Shown piece by piece: positions 56,904 through 64,000 of a stretch of 64,000 bases of DNA. The notes under the pieces were generated by a model that was not told the DNA's origin, made no database searches, and saw only the letters and a program-made list of their open reading frames with translations. Source of the DNA: Actinomyces gerencseriae DSM 6844 (GTDB lineage: Bacteria; Actinomycetota; Actinomycetes; Actinomycetales; Actinomycetaceae); contig NZ_AUBN01000010.1 in the NCBI RefSeq assembly GCF_000429265.1, forward strand, positions 185,416-249,415. The letters are read 5' to 3'. Both the position numbers and the translations under genes were made by a program. The first letter of the stretch is position 1, and every line of letters starts with the position of its first letter.

Positions 56904-57074
56904 GCTGTCCTCCAAGACGGGACGGAACGGTTCTGCGGTCAGTGTAATCGCAAGCCCACGCCTGTTCGACCCAAAAATCAGTGACTACAATAAATTGGGT
57001 CCGCATCATCGAGATCCGTCTATAGGACTGTCTCCGCAGGCGGACCCGCGACCGACCCACGAAAGGCATTCACC

Positions 57075-57698
57075 ATGGCCGTGTACACGCTTCCCGAGCT
57101 CCCCTACGACTACGCAGCCCTCGAGCCCCACATCTCCGGGCGGATCATGGAGCTCCACCACGATCGTCACCACGCCGCCTACGTCGCCGGCGCCAACACC
57201 GCCCTGGAGAGGCTCGCGGCCGCCCGCGACGCCGACGACTTCGCCGCCGTGAACCTGTGGGAGAAGAATCTCGCCTTCAACCTGGGTGGTCACATCAACC
57301 ACTCGATCTTCTGGAAGAATCTCGCCCCGGGCGCCGGCGGCGAGCCCGAGGGCGAACTGGCCGAGGCCATCAAGGACTCCTTCGGCTCCTTCGAGGCCTT
57401 CAAGAAGCACTTCGCCGCCACGGCGCTGGGCATCCAGGGCTCCGGCTGGGCGGTGCTCGCCTACGACTCCGTGTCGGGCGGGCTCATCGTCTTCCAGCTC
57501 TTCGATCAGCAGGGCAACGTACCGGTCGGCACCATCCCCCTCTTCCAGGTCGACATGTGGGAGCACGCCTTCTACCTCGACTACCTCAACGTCAAGGCCG
57601 ACTACGTCGCCGCGATCTGGAGCATCGTCAACTGGCAGGACGTGGGCGAGCGCCTGGCCGCGGCGACCTCGCGGACCCCGGGACTCATCGTCCGCTGA
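57075..57698 (+). CDS. sodA: Superoxide dismutase (Mn/Fe)
   Basis: A 207-residue Mn/Fe superoxide dismutase. The metal ligands are H28 (ELHHDRHHAAYV), H76 (GGHINHSIFW), D160 and H164 (DMWEHAFYLDY). Gln145-Gln146 (LFDQQGN) fits the outer-sphere Gln of Mn-type or cambialistic enzymes. It is cytosolic, with no signal. GAAAGG lies 10 nt before the ATG, and the upstream 150 bp is locally AT-rich (ACAATAAATTGGG near 56990), where the promoter should be. A strong terminator follows. Confidence 0.95.
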   Translation: MAVYTLPELPYDYAALEPHISGRIMELHHDRHHAAYVAGANTALERLAAARDADDFAAVNLWEKNLAFNLGGHINHSIFWKNLAPGAGGEPEGELAEAIKDSFGSFEAFKKHFAATALGIQGSGWAVLAYDSVSGGLIVFQLFDQQGNVPVGTIPLFQVDMWEHAFYLDYLNVKADYVAAIWSIVNWQDVGERLAAATSRTPGLIVR

Positions 57699-57749
57699 CG
57701 CCGGACCTCGGCACGCCGTGCGAGCGGCCGGTCCGCCCGCCACCAGCAT

Positions 57750-57783
57750 GATCGCCCCGCAACCGTGCGGTTGCGGGGCGATC
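57750..57783 (+). terminator. Terminator of sodA
   Basis: A 15-bp perfect stem (GATCGCCCCGCAACC with its complement at 57769-57783) and a GTGC tetraloop lie about 50 bp past the sodA stop. Confidence 0.85.
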
Positions 57784-57865
57784 GCCGTGCCGCGGGCCGA
57801 TGACGGGAGGCAGCGGCCTCAGCCGTCTCCCCTCGCAGCACCCGGCGTGCGCGGGGAGGGCGGCG

Positions 57866-58780
57866 TCACACGGCGGCCTCGATATCCATCACACTGGCGC
57901 GGGCGGGAACCGGTTGACCGCGCTGGTCGTTGCCCGCCGGCATCAGGACGATGACGCGGGAGCCCACCGGCAGACCCTTGAGCCCGGTGAGGTTGGTGGC
58001 CAGGGCCATGGGAACGAGCTGGGGCTGCTTGCTGGCCCAGGAGGAGGCGGGCTGCGAGTTGTCCCAAGGGGTGAAGGCCATGTTGGCCAGCAGCACGGAG
58101 TCATCGCCGACCGGCTCGCCCGTGCCCCGGGCCAGGACCATCACCTCGGGCTCCGTGGGTTCCGCGGCCTCCGAGTCGACGGTGATCGACGCCTCGGCGC
58201 CGAGATCCCCGGTCACGCTCACGCCCCTGTCGGCCGCGGCCTGCTCGCCCTCGACCACCGCGTCGGCCGTGCCCGTCGCGATGTCCTCGGCCGTGCCCGC
58301 GTACCTGATCTCGACGACGAAGACGAGGGGTCCGGAGGGCTTGCCCTGGCTCTCGTCATCGCCATAGGCCTGATCCGCGGGGATGGCCATCTCCAGACGA
58401 TCGCCCACCCTGTGCCCGGGCAGCCCGCGACGCCACCCCTCGATGAGACCGGACTCGGTCAGCGGGAACAGCGCCGGGACGCCTCTGCTGTACGAGGAGT
58501 CGAAGACCTCGTCGGAGCCCCACTTCCAGCCCGCGTACGAGACGGCGATGAGGTCGCCCTCGACGACCTCATCGCCATCTCCCTCGGACAGGGTCTTCAC
58601 GGTGAGGTCCGCCGGGGCGTCCGCGCCGCTCCAGCTGAGCGTCGGCTGCGCACCGGGGTCTCCGGAGACCTCCGGGAGGGCCTTGAGGTTGGGGTCGGGG
58701 CGACTTCCGGAGCAGCCCGAGAGGATGAGCGCGGCGGCGAGGACGAGTGACGTCAGCGCGACGAGGGGGGTGCGGCGCAC
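57866..58780 (-). CDS. FKBP-type peptidyl-prolyl isomerase lipoprotein
   Basis: A 304-residue exported lipoprotein. The signal peptide ends in the lipobox LSGC with Cys23. The FKBP domain spans ~75-170 (GDLIAVSYAGWKWGSDEVFDSS, LIEGWRRGLPGHRVGDRLEMAIPADQAYGD, GPLVFVVEI). A second, more diverged FKBP-like half follows (LVPMALATNLTGLKGLPVGSRVIVLMP), ending ASVMDIEAAV. It should assist folding of secreted proteins at the membrane. The GTG at 58780 with AAGGAG upstream sets the start. Confidence 0.9.
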   Translation of the reverse strand: MRRTPLVALTSLVLAAALILSGCSGSRPDPNLKALPEVSGDPGAQPTLSWSGADAPADLTVKTLSEGDGDEVVEGDLIAVSYAGWKWGSDEVFDSSYSRGVPALFPLTESGLIEGWRRGLPGHRVGDRLEMAIPADQAYGDDESQGKPSGPLVFVVEIRYAGTAEDIATGTADAVVEGEQAAADRGVSVTGDLGAEASITVDSEAAEPTEPEVMVLARGTGEPVGDDSVLLANMAFTPWDNSQPASSWASKQPQLVPMALATNLTGLKGLPVGSRVIVLMPAGNDQRGQPVPARASVMDIEAAV

Positions 58781-58885
58781 GAAGTCTCCTTGAGTACACG
58801 TAGGATGACGGCACCGGTGGGGACCGGTGCTCAGCGGGAGGCGCCGCATCGCCGGCCGGCGAGCGCGGGCTCTGTCAGCGGCGGG

Positions 58886-59281
58886 TCAGTTGAACGACTC
58901 GCCGCAGGCGCAGGTTCCGGCGGCATTGGGGTTGTCGATCGTGAAGCCCTGCTTCTCGATCGTGTCGGCGAAGTCGATGGTGGCGCCCGACAGGTAGGGC
59001 ACGCTCATGCGGTCGACGACGACGTCGACGCTGCCCATCTCCCCGCCGCCCGTCGAGAAGGAGCGGACGGCGTCGCCGTCGAGCAGACGCTCATCGAAGT
59101 AGAGCTGGTAGACGAGGCCCGAGCAGCCGCCGGGCTGCACGGCCACGCGCAGGCGCAGATCGTCACGGCCCTCCTGAGCCAGGAGGCTGGCGACCTTGGC
59201 GGCCGCGGTCTCCGTGAGCAGAACCTCGTGCTCGGGGACCTCGGCGGTCGTGCCGGTCGCGGTCAGAGTCGTCTCTGCCAT
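58886..59281 (-). CDS. erpA: A-type iron-sulfur cluster carrier (HesB/IscA/ErpA)
   Basis: A 131-residue A-type Fe-S carrier. The three cluster cysteines are C53 (QPGGCSGLVYQL), C124 and C126 (GTCACGESF). The core LTETAAAKVASLL and IDFADTIEKQGFTIDNPNA are typical. It delivers Fe-S clusters to targets, aconitase being an obvious client in this cell. The ATG at 59281 has AAGGAG 6 nt upstream. ErpA versus IscA cannot be settled by sequence alone. Confidence 0.9.
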   Translation of the reverse strand: MAETTLTATGTTAEVPEHEVLLTETAAAKVASLLAQEGRDDLRLRVAVQPGGCSGLVYQLYFDERLLDGDAVRSFSTGGGEMGSVDVVVDRMSVPYLSGATIDFADTIEKQGFTIDNPNAAGTCACGESFN

Positions 59282-59464
59282 GTCATTCTCCTTGTACGGT
59301 CGGGTACTCACGCGGACTCATGGTTCCCGAACGCCCCGGCGGGGCGGCTTGTTCCCTCGGCAACCCTACCCGCTCATCCCCCCGCACCCACCGACGCCCG
59401 CCGCCGACGTTCGCGTGACGGCACTCACCCGACCGGCGCCTCCGTCCCGGGTGGGCGGATCGGG

Positions 59465-61123
59465 TCAGGCGAGCGCCACGAGCTCGAGGTACTCCCGGCT
59501 CCACAGGTCCTCGTCGCCGTCGGGCAGGAGGAGCACCCGGTCGGGCTCAAGGGCCTCCACGGCGCCCTCGTCGTGGGTGACCAGGACGACGGCACCGGTG
59601 AAGTTCGCAAGCGCTCGCAGGATCTCCTCGCGGCTGGCCGGATCGAGGTTGTTGGTGGGCTCGTCCAGAAGCAGGACATTGGCACTGGAGACGACCAGGA
59701 TGGCCAGCGCCAGGCGGGTCTTCTCACCGCCCGACAGGACGCGCGCGGGCTTGTCGGCGTCGGCGCCCGAGAAGAGGAAGGAGCCCAGTACGCTGCGCAC
59801 CTCGGTATCGTTCATACCGGGGGCGGCGCTGCGCAGGTTCTCCACGACCGTGCGCTCGTCGTCAATGGTCTCGTGCTCCTGAGCGTAATAGCCGATCTTG
59901 AGACCGTGGCCGTCGATGACCCTCCCCGAGTCCGGGGCCTCGACGCCGGCCAGGAGCCGCAGCAGGGTCGTCTTGCCGGCGCCGTTGAGGCCCAGGACGA
60001 CCACGCGGCTGCCGCGGTCGATGGCCAGATCGACACCGGTGAAGACCTCGAGCGAGCCGTAGGCCTTGGACAGCCCGGCGGCGCGCAGTGGCGTCCTGCC
60101 GCACGGGGCGGGTTCGGGGAGGCGAAGGCGCGCGACCCTCTCGTCGATCCGCTCGGCATCCAGGCCCTCCATGAGCCGGTCGGCGCGCTTGAGCATCTGC
60201 TGCGCGGCCACGGCCTTCGTGGCCTTGGCCCGCATCCTCTCGCCCTGGGCGCGCAGGGCCGCGGCCTTCTTCTCCGCGTTGGCGCGCTCACGGCGACGCC
60301 GGTGCTCGTCGTCGGCGCGCTTGTCCAGGTAGGCGTCCCAACCGAGGTTGTAGACGTCGAGGACGCCGCGCGCGGCGTCGAGATGCATGATCTGGTTGAC
60401 CGTGTCGCGCAGGAGATCGACATCGTGACTGATGACGATGAAACCGCCTGAGTAGGCGCGCAGGTGATCGCGCAGCCACAGGACCGAGTCGTGGTCGAGG
60501 TGGTTGGTCGGCTCGTCCAGCAGAAGCGTGTCGGGCCCCTGGAACAGGACGCGGGCGAGCTCGACGCGGCGCCGCTGCCCGCCCGACAGCGTGCCGATCC
60601 CCTGATCCAGGACCCGATCGGGCAGGCCGAGCGCGGCGGCGATGCGGGCCGCCTCGCTCGCGGCGGCGTAGCCGCCCGCCATGGTGAACTCGTGATCCAG
60701 GCGCGCGTACCGGTCCATCGCCTTGGCCATGGCGTCGCCGGCCGTCGTGGCGATCCTCTCCTCCGCCCTGCGGATGCGGGTGAGCAGGGCGTCGATGCCC
60801 CGGGCGGACAGGATCCGGTCCCGGGCGGTCTCGGTGAGGTCGCCGACCCTGGTGTCCTGGGGCAGGTAGCCGACCGAGCCGCTGCACGTGATGGCGCCCT
60901 CGTACTCGACGGCCTCCAGGCCATGGCGCTCATCGGCGTCGGCGACGGCCCGACCGGAGCCCTGTGCGACCGAGGCTGCGGCCAGGAGCTTGGTCATCGT
61001 CGTCTTGCCGGCGCCGTTGCGGCCGACCAGTCCGATGCGCATGCCCTTGCCGACTCGGAAGGCGGCTCCCGCGACGAGCCGTCGGGCGCCGATGCGCATC
61101 GTGAGGTCCTGGACGTTGATCAC
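59465..61123 (-). CDS. ABC-F family ATPase
   Basis: A 552-residue soluble tandem ATPase without membrane domains. NBD1 has GLVGRNGAGKTT, LSGGQRRRVELARVL and LLLDEPTNHLD; NBD2 has VLGLNGAGKTTLL, LSGGEKTRLALAI and LLLDEPTNNLD. The charged linker between them (DEHRRRRERANAEKKAAAL) is the ribosome-contacting P-site motif of ABC-F proteins. It is a translation factor-like protein, not a transporter; antibiotic protection is not implied. The GTG at 61123 (MINVQDLTM) is preferred because TACGAT ends 7 nt upstream and overlaps the alternative ATG at 61132. Confidence 0.9.
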   Translation of the reverse strand: MINVQDLTMRIGARRLVAGAAFRVGKGMRIGLVGRNGAGKTTMTKLLAAASVAQGSGRAVADADERHGLEAVEYEGAITCSGSVGYLPQDTRVGDLTETARDRILSARGIDALLTRIRRAEERIATTAGDAMAKAMDRYARLDHEFTMAGGYAAASEAARIAAALGLPDRVLDQGIGTLSGGQRRRVELARVLFQGPDTLLLDEPTNHLDHDSVLWLRDHLRAYSGGFIVISHDVDLLRDTVNQIMHLDAARGVLDVYNLGWDAYLDKRADDEHRRRRERANAEKKAAALRAQGERMRAKATKAVAAQQMLKRADRLMEGLDAERIDERVARLRLPEPAPCGRTPLRAAGLSKAYGSLEVFTGVDLAIDRGSRVVVLGLNGAGKTTLLRLLAGVEAPDSGRVIDGHGLKIGYYAQEHETIDDERTVVENLRSAAPGMNDTEVRSVLGSFLFSGADADKPARVLSGGEKTRLALAILVVSSANVLLLDEPTNNLDPASREEILRALANFTGAVVLVTHDEGAVEALEPDRVLLLPDGDEDLWSREYLELVALA

Positions 61124-61237
61124 GTGCGCCATCGTACGGGCGCGGCGGATCGTTCTCCCGCCCCGTCACGGCGATGAGGTCCCGGTGATCGGTCACATCG
61201 CGCGCGGTCCGCCCGACGCCGCCCGCCCGACGCGATT

Positions 61238-61963
61238 TCAGTCCCACCAGAGCCAGGTCCCCAGCGGTCCGCGAGTCCAGTGACGGGGCAGGGGCCGGAT
61301 CTCGTCGGGCGTCGCCTCCGCGTCCAGCTCGAAGCGCCCGCGGACCGCGTCCCACAGGGCGCGGCACGCGCAGTACTCATCGTGAACCTCGCTGACCTTC
61401 AGCTCCAGCAGGTCCGGGTCCGAGATCCACAGCCCCTCGACCGTGACCCGCTCGTCGGGCCGCTGCGGACCGATGGCGTAGCCGGACAGGCGCACTCGCC
61501 CTCCGGCCCGCGCGCAGGCGCGCAGGAGCGCGCCCAGCGTGGGCGCGAGGTTCTGGCGGTCCCGGAGCTGAGCGGGCGGAAGGATACTCAGGAGTCGCCG
61601 CGCAGTGCGCGGACCGAGATCGTGGAAGGGGGTGTAGTCGTCCTCCGGCTCGCCCGCGTCGGTGATGAGCCCGTCGGGATCGCGGCCGTACTCGGCGGGG
61701 ATGATCGTGGACCGCAGGTCGTCCCGGCAGCGGACGAGCTCGTGCCACACGCCGGCCCTCACGGTCCAGCCGCGCGGCCCGTACAGGCCGGTCTCCTCCC
61801 CGTCCCGGCGATCGGTTCCGGCCGGGGGGACTCCGGCGGGACCGGCGTCGGCCGCTCCGCATCGGGGCGGCGCCTGGTCGACGGTCGACGTGGCGGTCGT
61901 CGCGGAGGCGTTCGCGCTCACGTTCTCGGTCGTGTTCATGGTTGTGCTCGTCGTCGCGCTCAT
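61238..61963 (-). CDS. Hypothetical protein (lineage-specific)
   Basis: A 241-residue protein I do not recognise. The first ~60 residues are Thr/Ser/Ala-rich and disordered; the rest is an apparently globular soluble domain (GWTVRAGVWHELVRCRDDLRSTIIPAEYG, DDYTPFHDLGPRTARRLLSILPP, LSGYAIGPQRPDERVTVEGLWI, EVHDEYCACRALWDAVRGRF), ending in WLWWD. No signal peptide or membrane segment is present. GAGGAG 8 nt before the ATG supports the start. Coding bias matches neighbouring genes. Confidence 0.65.
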   Translation of the reverse strand: MSATTSTTMNTTENVSANASATTATSTVDQAPPRCGAADAGPAGVPPAGTDRRDGEETGLYGPRGWTVRAGVWHELVRCRDDLRSTIIPAEYGRDPDGLITDAGEPEDDYTPFHDLGPRTARRLLSILPPAQLRDRQNLAPTLGALLRACARAGGRVRLSGYAIGPQRPDERVTVEGLWISDPDLLELKVSEVHDEYCACRALWDAVRGRFELDAEATPDEIRPLPRHWTRGPLGTWLWWD

Positions 61964-62287
61964 GGCGATGGCTCCTCGGGGTCGTGCGACCGGGTCCTGC
62001 CGGCCGCGGCCGGAGCGGCGTCATCGCCGCCCGACACGAGTGTGAGGGCGAGGAGCCCGATCCCGCCGACCGCCTGTGACCGTGCGCGCTCCGGTGCGTC
62101 ACCGACCGGCCTGTGGAGCCCGGCGGCCGCGTGCCCCCGGCGCATCCGGATCCCCGATCTGACCACGTATCACCATCATCGCGCTATCCTGCACTTCAGT
62201 CCCCTTCCTCGGGACGGTCCCAAACTCCTGGTCCCGCACCTCATCCGTACTGCCGCGGGGAGGGCGACGACCAACGAAAGGCCCTCG
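61964..62287. other. Intergenic region upstream of the PTS permease gene
   Basis: 324 bp. A TATCCT box at 62185-62190 and GGGACGGTCCC at 62213-62223 lie in the expected leader of the PTS gene, and GAAAGG stands at the right distance before its ATG. No convincing antiterminator (RAT) stem-loop is visible. A minus-strand 68-codon frame overlapping the next gene is doubtful. Confidence 0.45.
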
Positions 62288-64000
62288 ATGACAACAACAA
62301 CCTCGGCCCCGGAGGCGATCATCGCCGCTGTCGGCGGCCCGGATAACATCACCCACCTCACTCACTGCGCGACGCGCCTGCGGTTCCAGCTCAACGACGC
62401 CTCGGTCGTCGACACCCCGACCGTCGAGAAGATCCCCGGTGTCATGGGCGCGGTTCCTCAGTCCGGCGAGCGCTACCAGATCATCATCGGCGGCACCGTG
62501 CAGTCAATGTACGAGAGCATCATGGCTCTGCCGGAGATGAAGACCATCGGCACCAAGGCGGCCTCCAACGACGACGTCAAGGCCGCCGCCCGGGCAGGCG
62601 GGATCCGCGGGAAGTTCTCCTGGGTCGACAACTTCTTCGAGTTCCTCTCCGACGCCTTCCGCCCGATCATCGGCGCGCTGCTGGGCGCCTCGATCTTCAT
62701 CACCTTCATGGCCCTGATGGGCACGCTCGGCCTCATCGACAACTGGGCCGACTCGAGGGTGGAGCTCCCGCCGACATGGGCGTTCATCAACCTCACCTGG
62801 CGCTCGGTCTTCTACTTCCTGCCGCTCATGGTGGCCTATAACGCGTCCAAGAAGCTCGGAGCCGATCCCTGGGTCGGATTCTCCGCCATGGCCGTGACGA
62901 TGCTGCCGGGATTCGCCGCGCTGGGGAAGGTCGACCAGGCGACGAGCATGACCTTCATGGGGTCCGAGATCACGACCGTCAAGCTCTTCGGCGCCATTCC
63001 CCTGACGATCTTCGACTACGGCTCGCAGGTCTTCCCGCCACTGCTCATGGCCGCGGTGCTCGGGCCGCTGACCAAGTGGCTCAAGAAGATCATCCCCGAT
63101 GACATCCAGCTGATCTTCGTGCCGTTCTTCGCCATGCTCGTCATGATCCCGCTGACGAGCTTCGTCCTGGGGCCGATCGGCGTCTACGCCGGTGCGTGGC
63201 TCGCCAACGTCCTGCAGACGATCAACAGCATCTCCCCCTTCATCTTCTGCATCATCATCCCGCTGGTCTACCCCTTCATGGTGCCGCTGGGCCTGCACTG
63301 GCCCATCAACGCGATCATGCTGCTCAACATCCAGCAGAACGGGTTCGACTTCATCCAGGGGCCCATGGGCGCCTGGAACTTCGCCTGCTTCGGCGCCACC
63401 GCCGGCGTCATGGTCGTCGCCATGCGGCACAAGGAGAGGGACATGCGCGTCACCGCCACCGGTGCGCTCTTCGCCGGCCTGGTCGGCGGCATCTCCGAGC
63501 CGAGCCTGTACGGTATCCACCTGCGCTTCAAGCGCATCTACCCGCGCATGCTCGTGGGCTGCGTCGCGGGCGGCATCATCCAGGGCATCCTCGGCGGCGT
63601 GACCACCAAGGCCTTCGTCTTCACCTCGCTGCTCACCATCCCCGCCTTCAACGCCGACGCCCAGGGCGTGGACGCCACCAAGTCGATCTTCATCTACGGC
63701 GCATCGGTCATCGTCTCCTTCCTCATCGCCATGTTCCTCGTCATCGTCTCGGACTACCGCACGCCGGAGGACCGCGCCGAGATGGACAGGACCAACGCCG
63801 AGAACGAGGCCGACCTCGCACTGGAGGCCTCTTCTTCCGCCGCCTCCGATTCCGCCGTTTCCGACGACGACTCGACCTGCGCGGACGACGCCGGCGAGGC
63901 TCCCGCCGAGGAGGTCGAGCCCGCTCTGGTCCCCGGGACGGTCACCGAGGTCACCGCTCCGCTGACCGGCTCCGTCATGCCCCTGGAGGACGTCTCCGAC
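62288..64000 (+). CDS. PTS beta-glucoside-type transporter IIBCA (3' end missing)
   Basis: The frame is open to the window edge (571 residues visible). Residues ~8-85 form the IIB domain with phospho-Cys C27 (LTHCATRLRFQL). Residues ~115-500 are the IIC membrane channel, beginning DAFRPIIGALLGASIFITF and including PLGLHWPINAIMLLNI and GGISEPSLYGIHLRFKRIYPRM. An acidic linker then leads into the IIA domain, cut off after VTAPLTGSVMPLEDVSD. The BCA order and sequence are those of the glucose/beta-glucoside family; the sugar is probably a beta-glucoside or sucrose/trehalose-type sugar. No LicT/BglG-type antiterminator gene is visible within the window. Confidence 0.9.
   Translation, partial: MTTTTSAPEAIIAAVGGPDNITHLTHCATRLRFQLNDASVVDTPTVEKIPGVMGAVPQSGERYQIIIGGTVQSMYESIMALPEMKTIGTKAASNDDVKAAARAGGIRGKFSWVDNFFEFLSDAFRPIIGALLGASIFITFMALMGTLGLIDNWADSRVELPPTWAFINLTWRSVFYFLPLMVAYNASKKLGADPWVGFSAMAVTMLPGFAALGKVDQATSMTFMGSEITTVKLFGAIPLTIFDYGSQVFPPLLMAAVLGPLTKWLKKIIPDDIQLIFVPFFAMLVMIPLTSFVLGPIGVYAGAWLANVLQTINSISPFIFCIIIPLVYPFMVPLGLHWPINAIMLLNIQQNGFDFIQGPMGAWNFACFGATAGVMVVAMRHKERDMRVTATGALFAGLVGGISEPSLYGIHLRFKRIYPRMLVGCVAGGIIQGILGGVTTKAFVFTSLLTIPAFNADAQGVDATKSIFIYGASVIVSFLIAMFLVIVSDYRTPEDRAEMDRTNAENEADLALEASSSAASDSAVSDDDSTCADDAGEAPAEEVEPALVPGTVTEVTAPLTGSVMPLEDVSD

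Noticed and set aside
61960..62166. A 68-codon minus-strand frame overlapping the start of the hypothetical gene as ATGA
   Set aside because: The composition is mixed and no clear start site or homology is seen. The overlap could be coincidental, so it is not listed as a gene.

Overview
The window comes from a very high-GC actinobacterium, most likely Actinomyces or a close relative in the Actinomycetaceae. Pointers are the gene order TRAM methyltransferase / APC permease / two TrkA proteins / DUF3159 / OB-fold / DUF3710 / DUF4193 / SepH, a primary sigma factor with an acidic N-terminus, a pyrophosphate-type phosphofructokinase, and many genes whose -10 box lies only 5-7 nt before the start codon (leaderless mRNAs). 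The genus is inferred from context, not from a database match. Most of the window is ordinary core chromosome.

1-9 kb: a SatD-like gene with a membrane partner, an SOS-type imuA'-imuB cassette with a perfect LexA box, and small enzymes (PEBP, SDR, TrmL, GNAT, YbaK deacylase, flavoprotein disulfide reductase). 9-26.5 kb: aconitase, the TRAM/APC/TrkA/DUF block, SepH, a phosphodiesterase, DUF5998, ParC and glycerate kinase. 26.6-34.1 kb: amidohydrolase, an ABC transporter pair, a double GNAT protein and ParE. ParE has a LexA-like palindrome over its promoter.

34.2-37.4 kb is an accessory insertion between parE and the DUF7455 gene. It holds a frameshifted IS110-type transposase and a lower-GC two-gene cassette: an exported protein with a ten-cysteine C-terminal tail, broken by a one-base deletion inside a Tat-like signal, followed by a MauE/DoxX-type membrane protein with a CxC motif. 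This may be a precursor peptide plus its disulfide-forming partner.

37.8-41.05 kb is a thiamine salvage operon, thiM-thiE-thiD-tenA, read leftward from a TPP riboswitch. 41.1-49.1 kb carries the primary sigma factor, a polyprenyl diphosphate synthase, a PASTA kinase (PknL-like), class II DAHP synthase and PPi-dependent phosphofructokinase. The sigma factor contains, between its acidic N-terminus and region 1.2, about 100 residues that read like the start of a right-handed beta-helix (pectate-lyase-like) domain. I consider this the most unusual coding observation here.

49.1-53.6 kb is a graveyard: a truncated gene, the 3' part of an ISAs1 transposase, a decayed STAND/NACHT-type NTPase with two in-frame stops, a live CPBP protease and PaaX-like regulator pair, and an IS5-like remnant. 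53.65-64 kb returns to core genes: PlsC-type acyltransferase, a DEDDh exonuclease / GIY-YIG fusion, a response-regulator-like protein, superoxide dismutase, an FKBP lipoprotein, an A-type Fe-S carrier, an ABC-F ATPase, a lineage-specific hypothetical gene and a PTS beta-glucoside-type IIBCA permease that runs off the end. I saw no tRNA, rRNA or CRISPR array.
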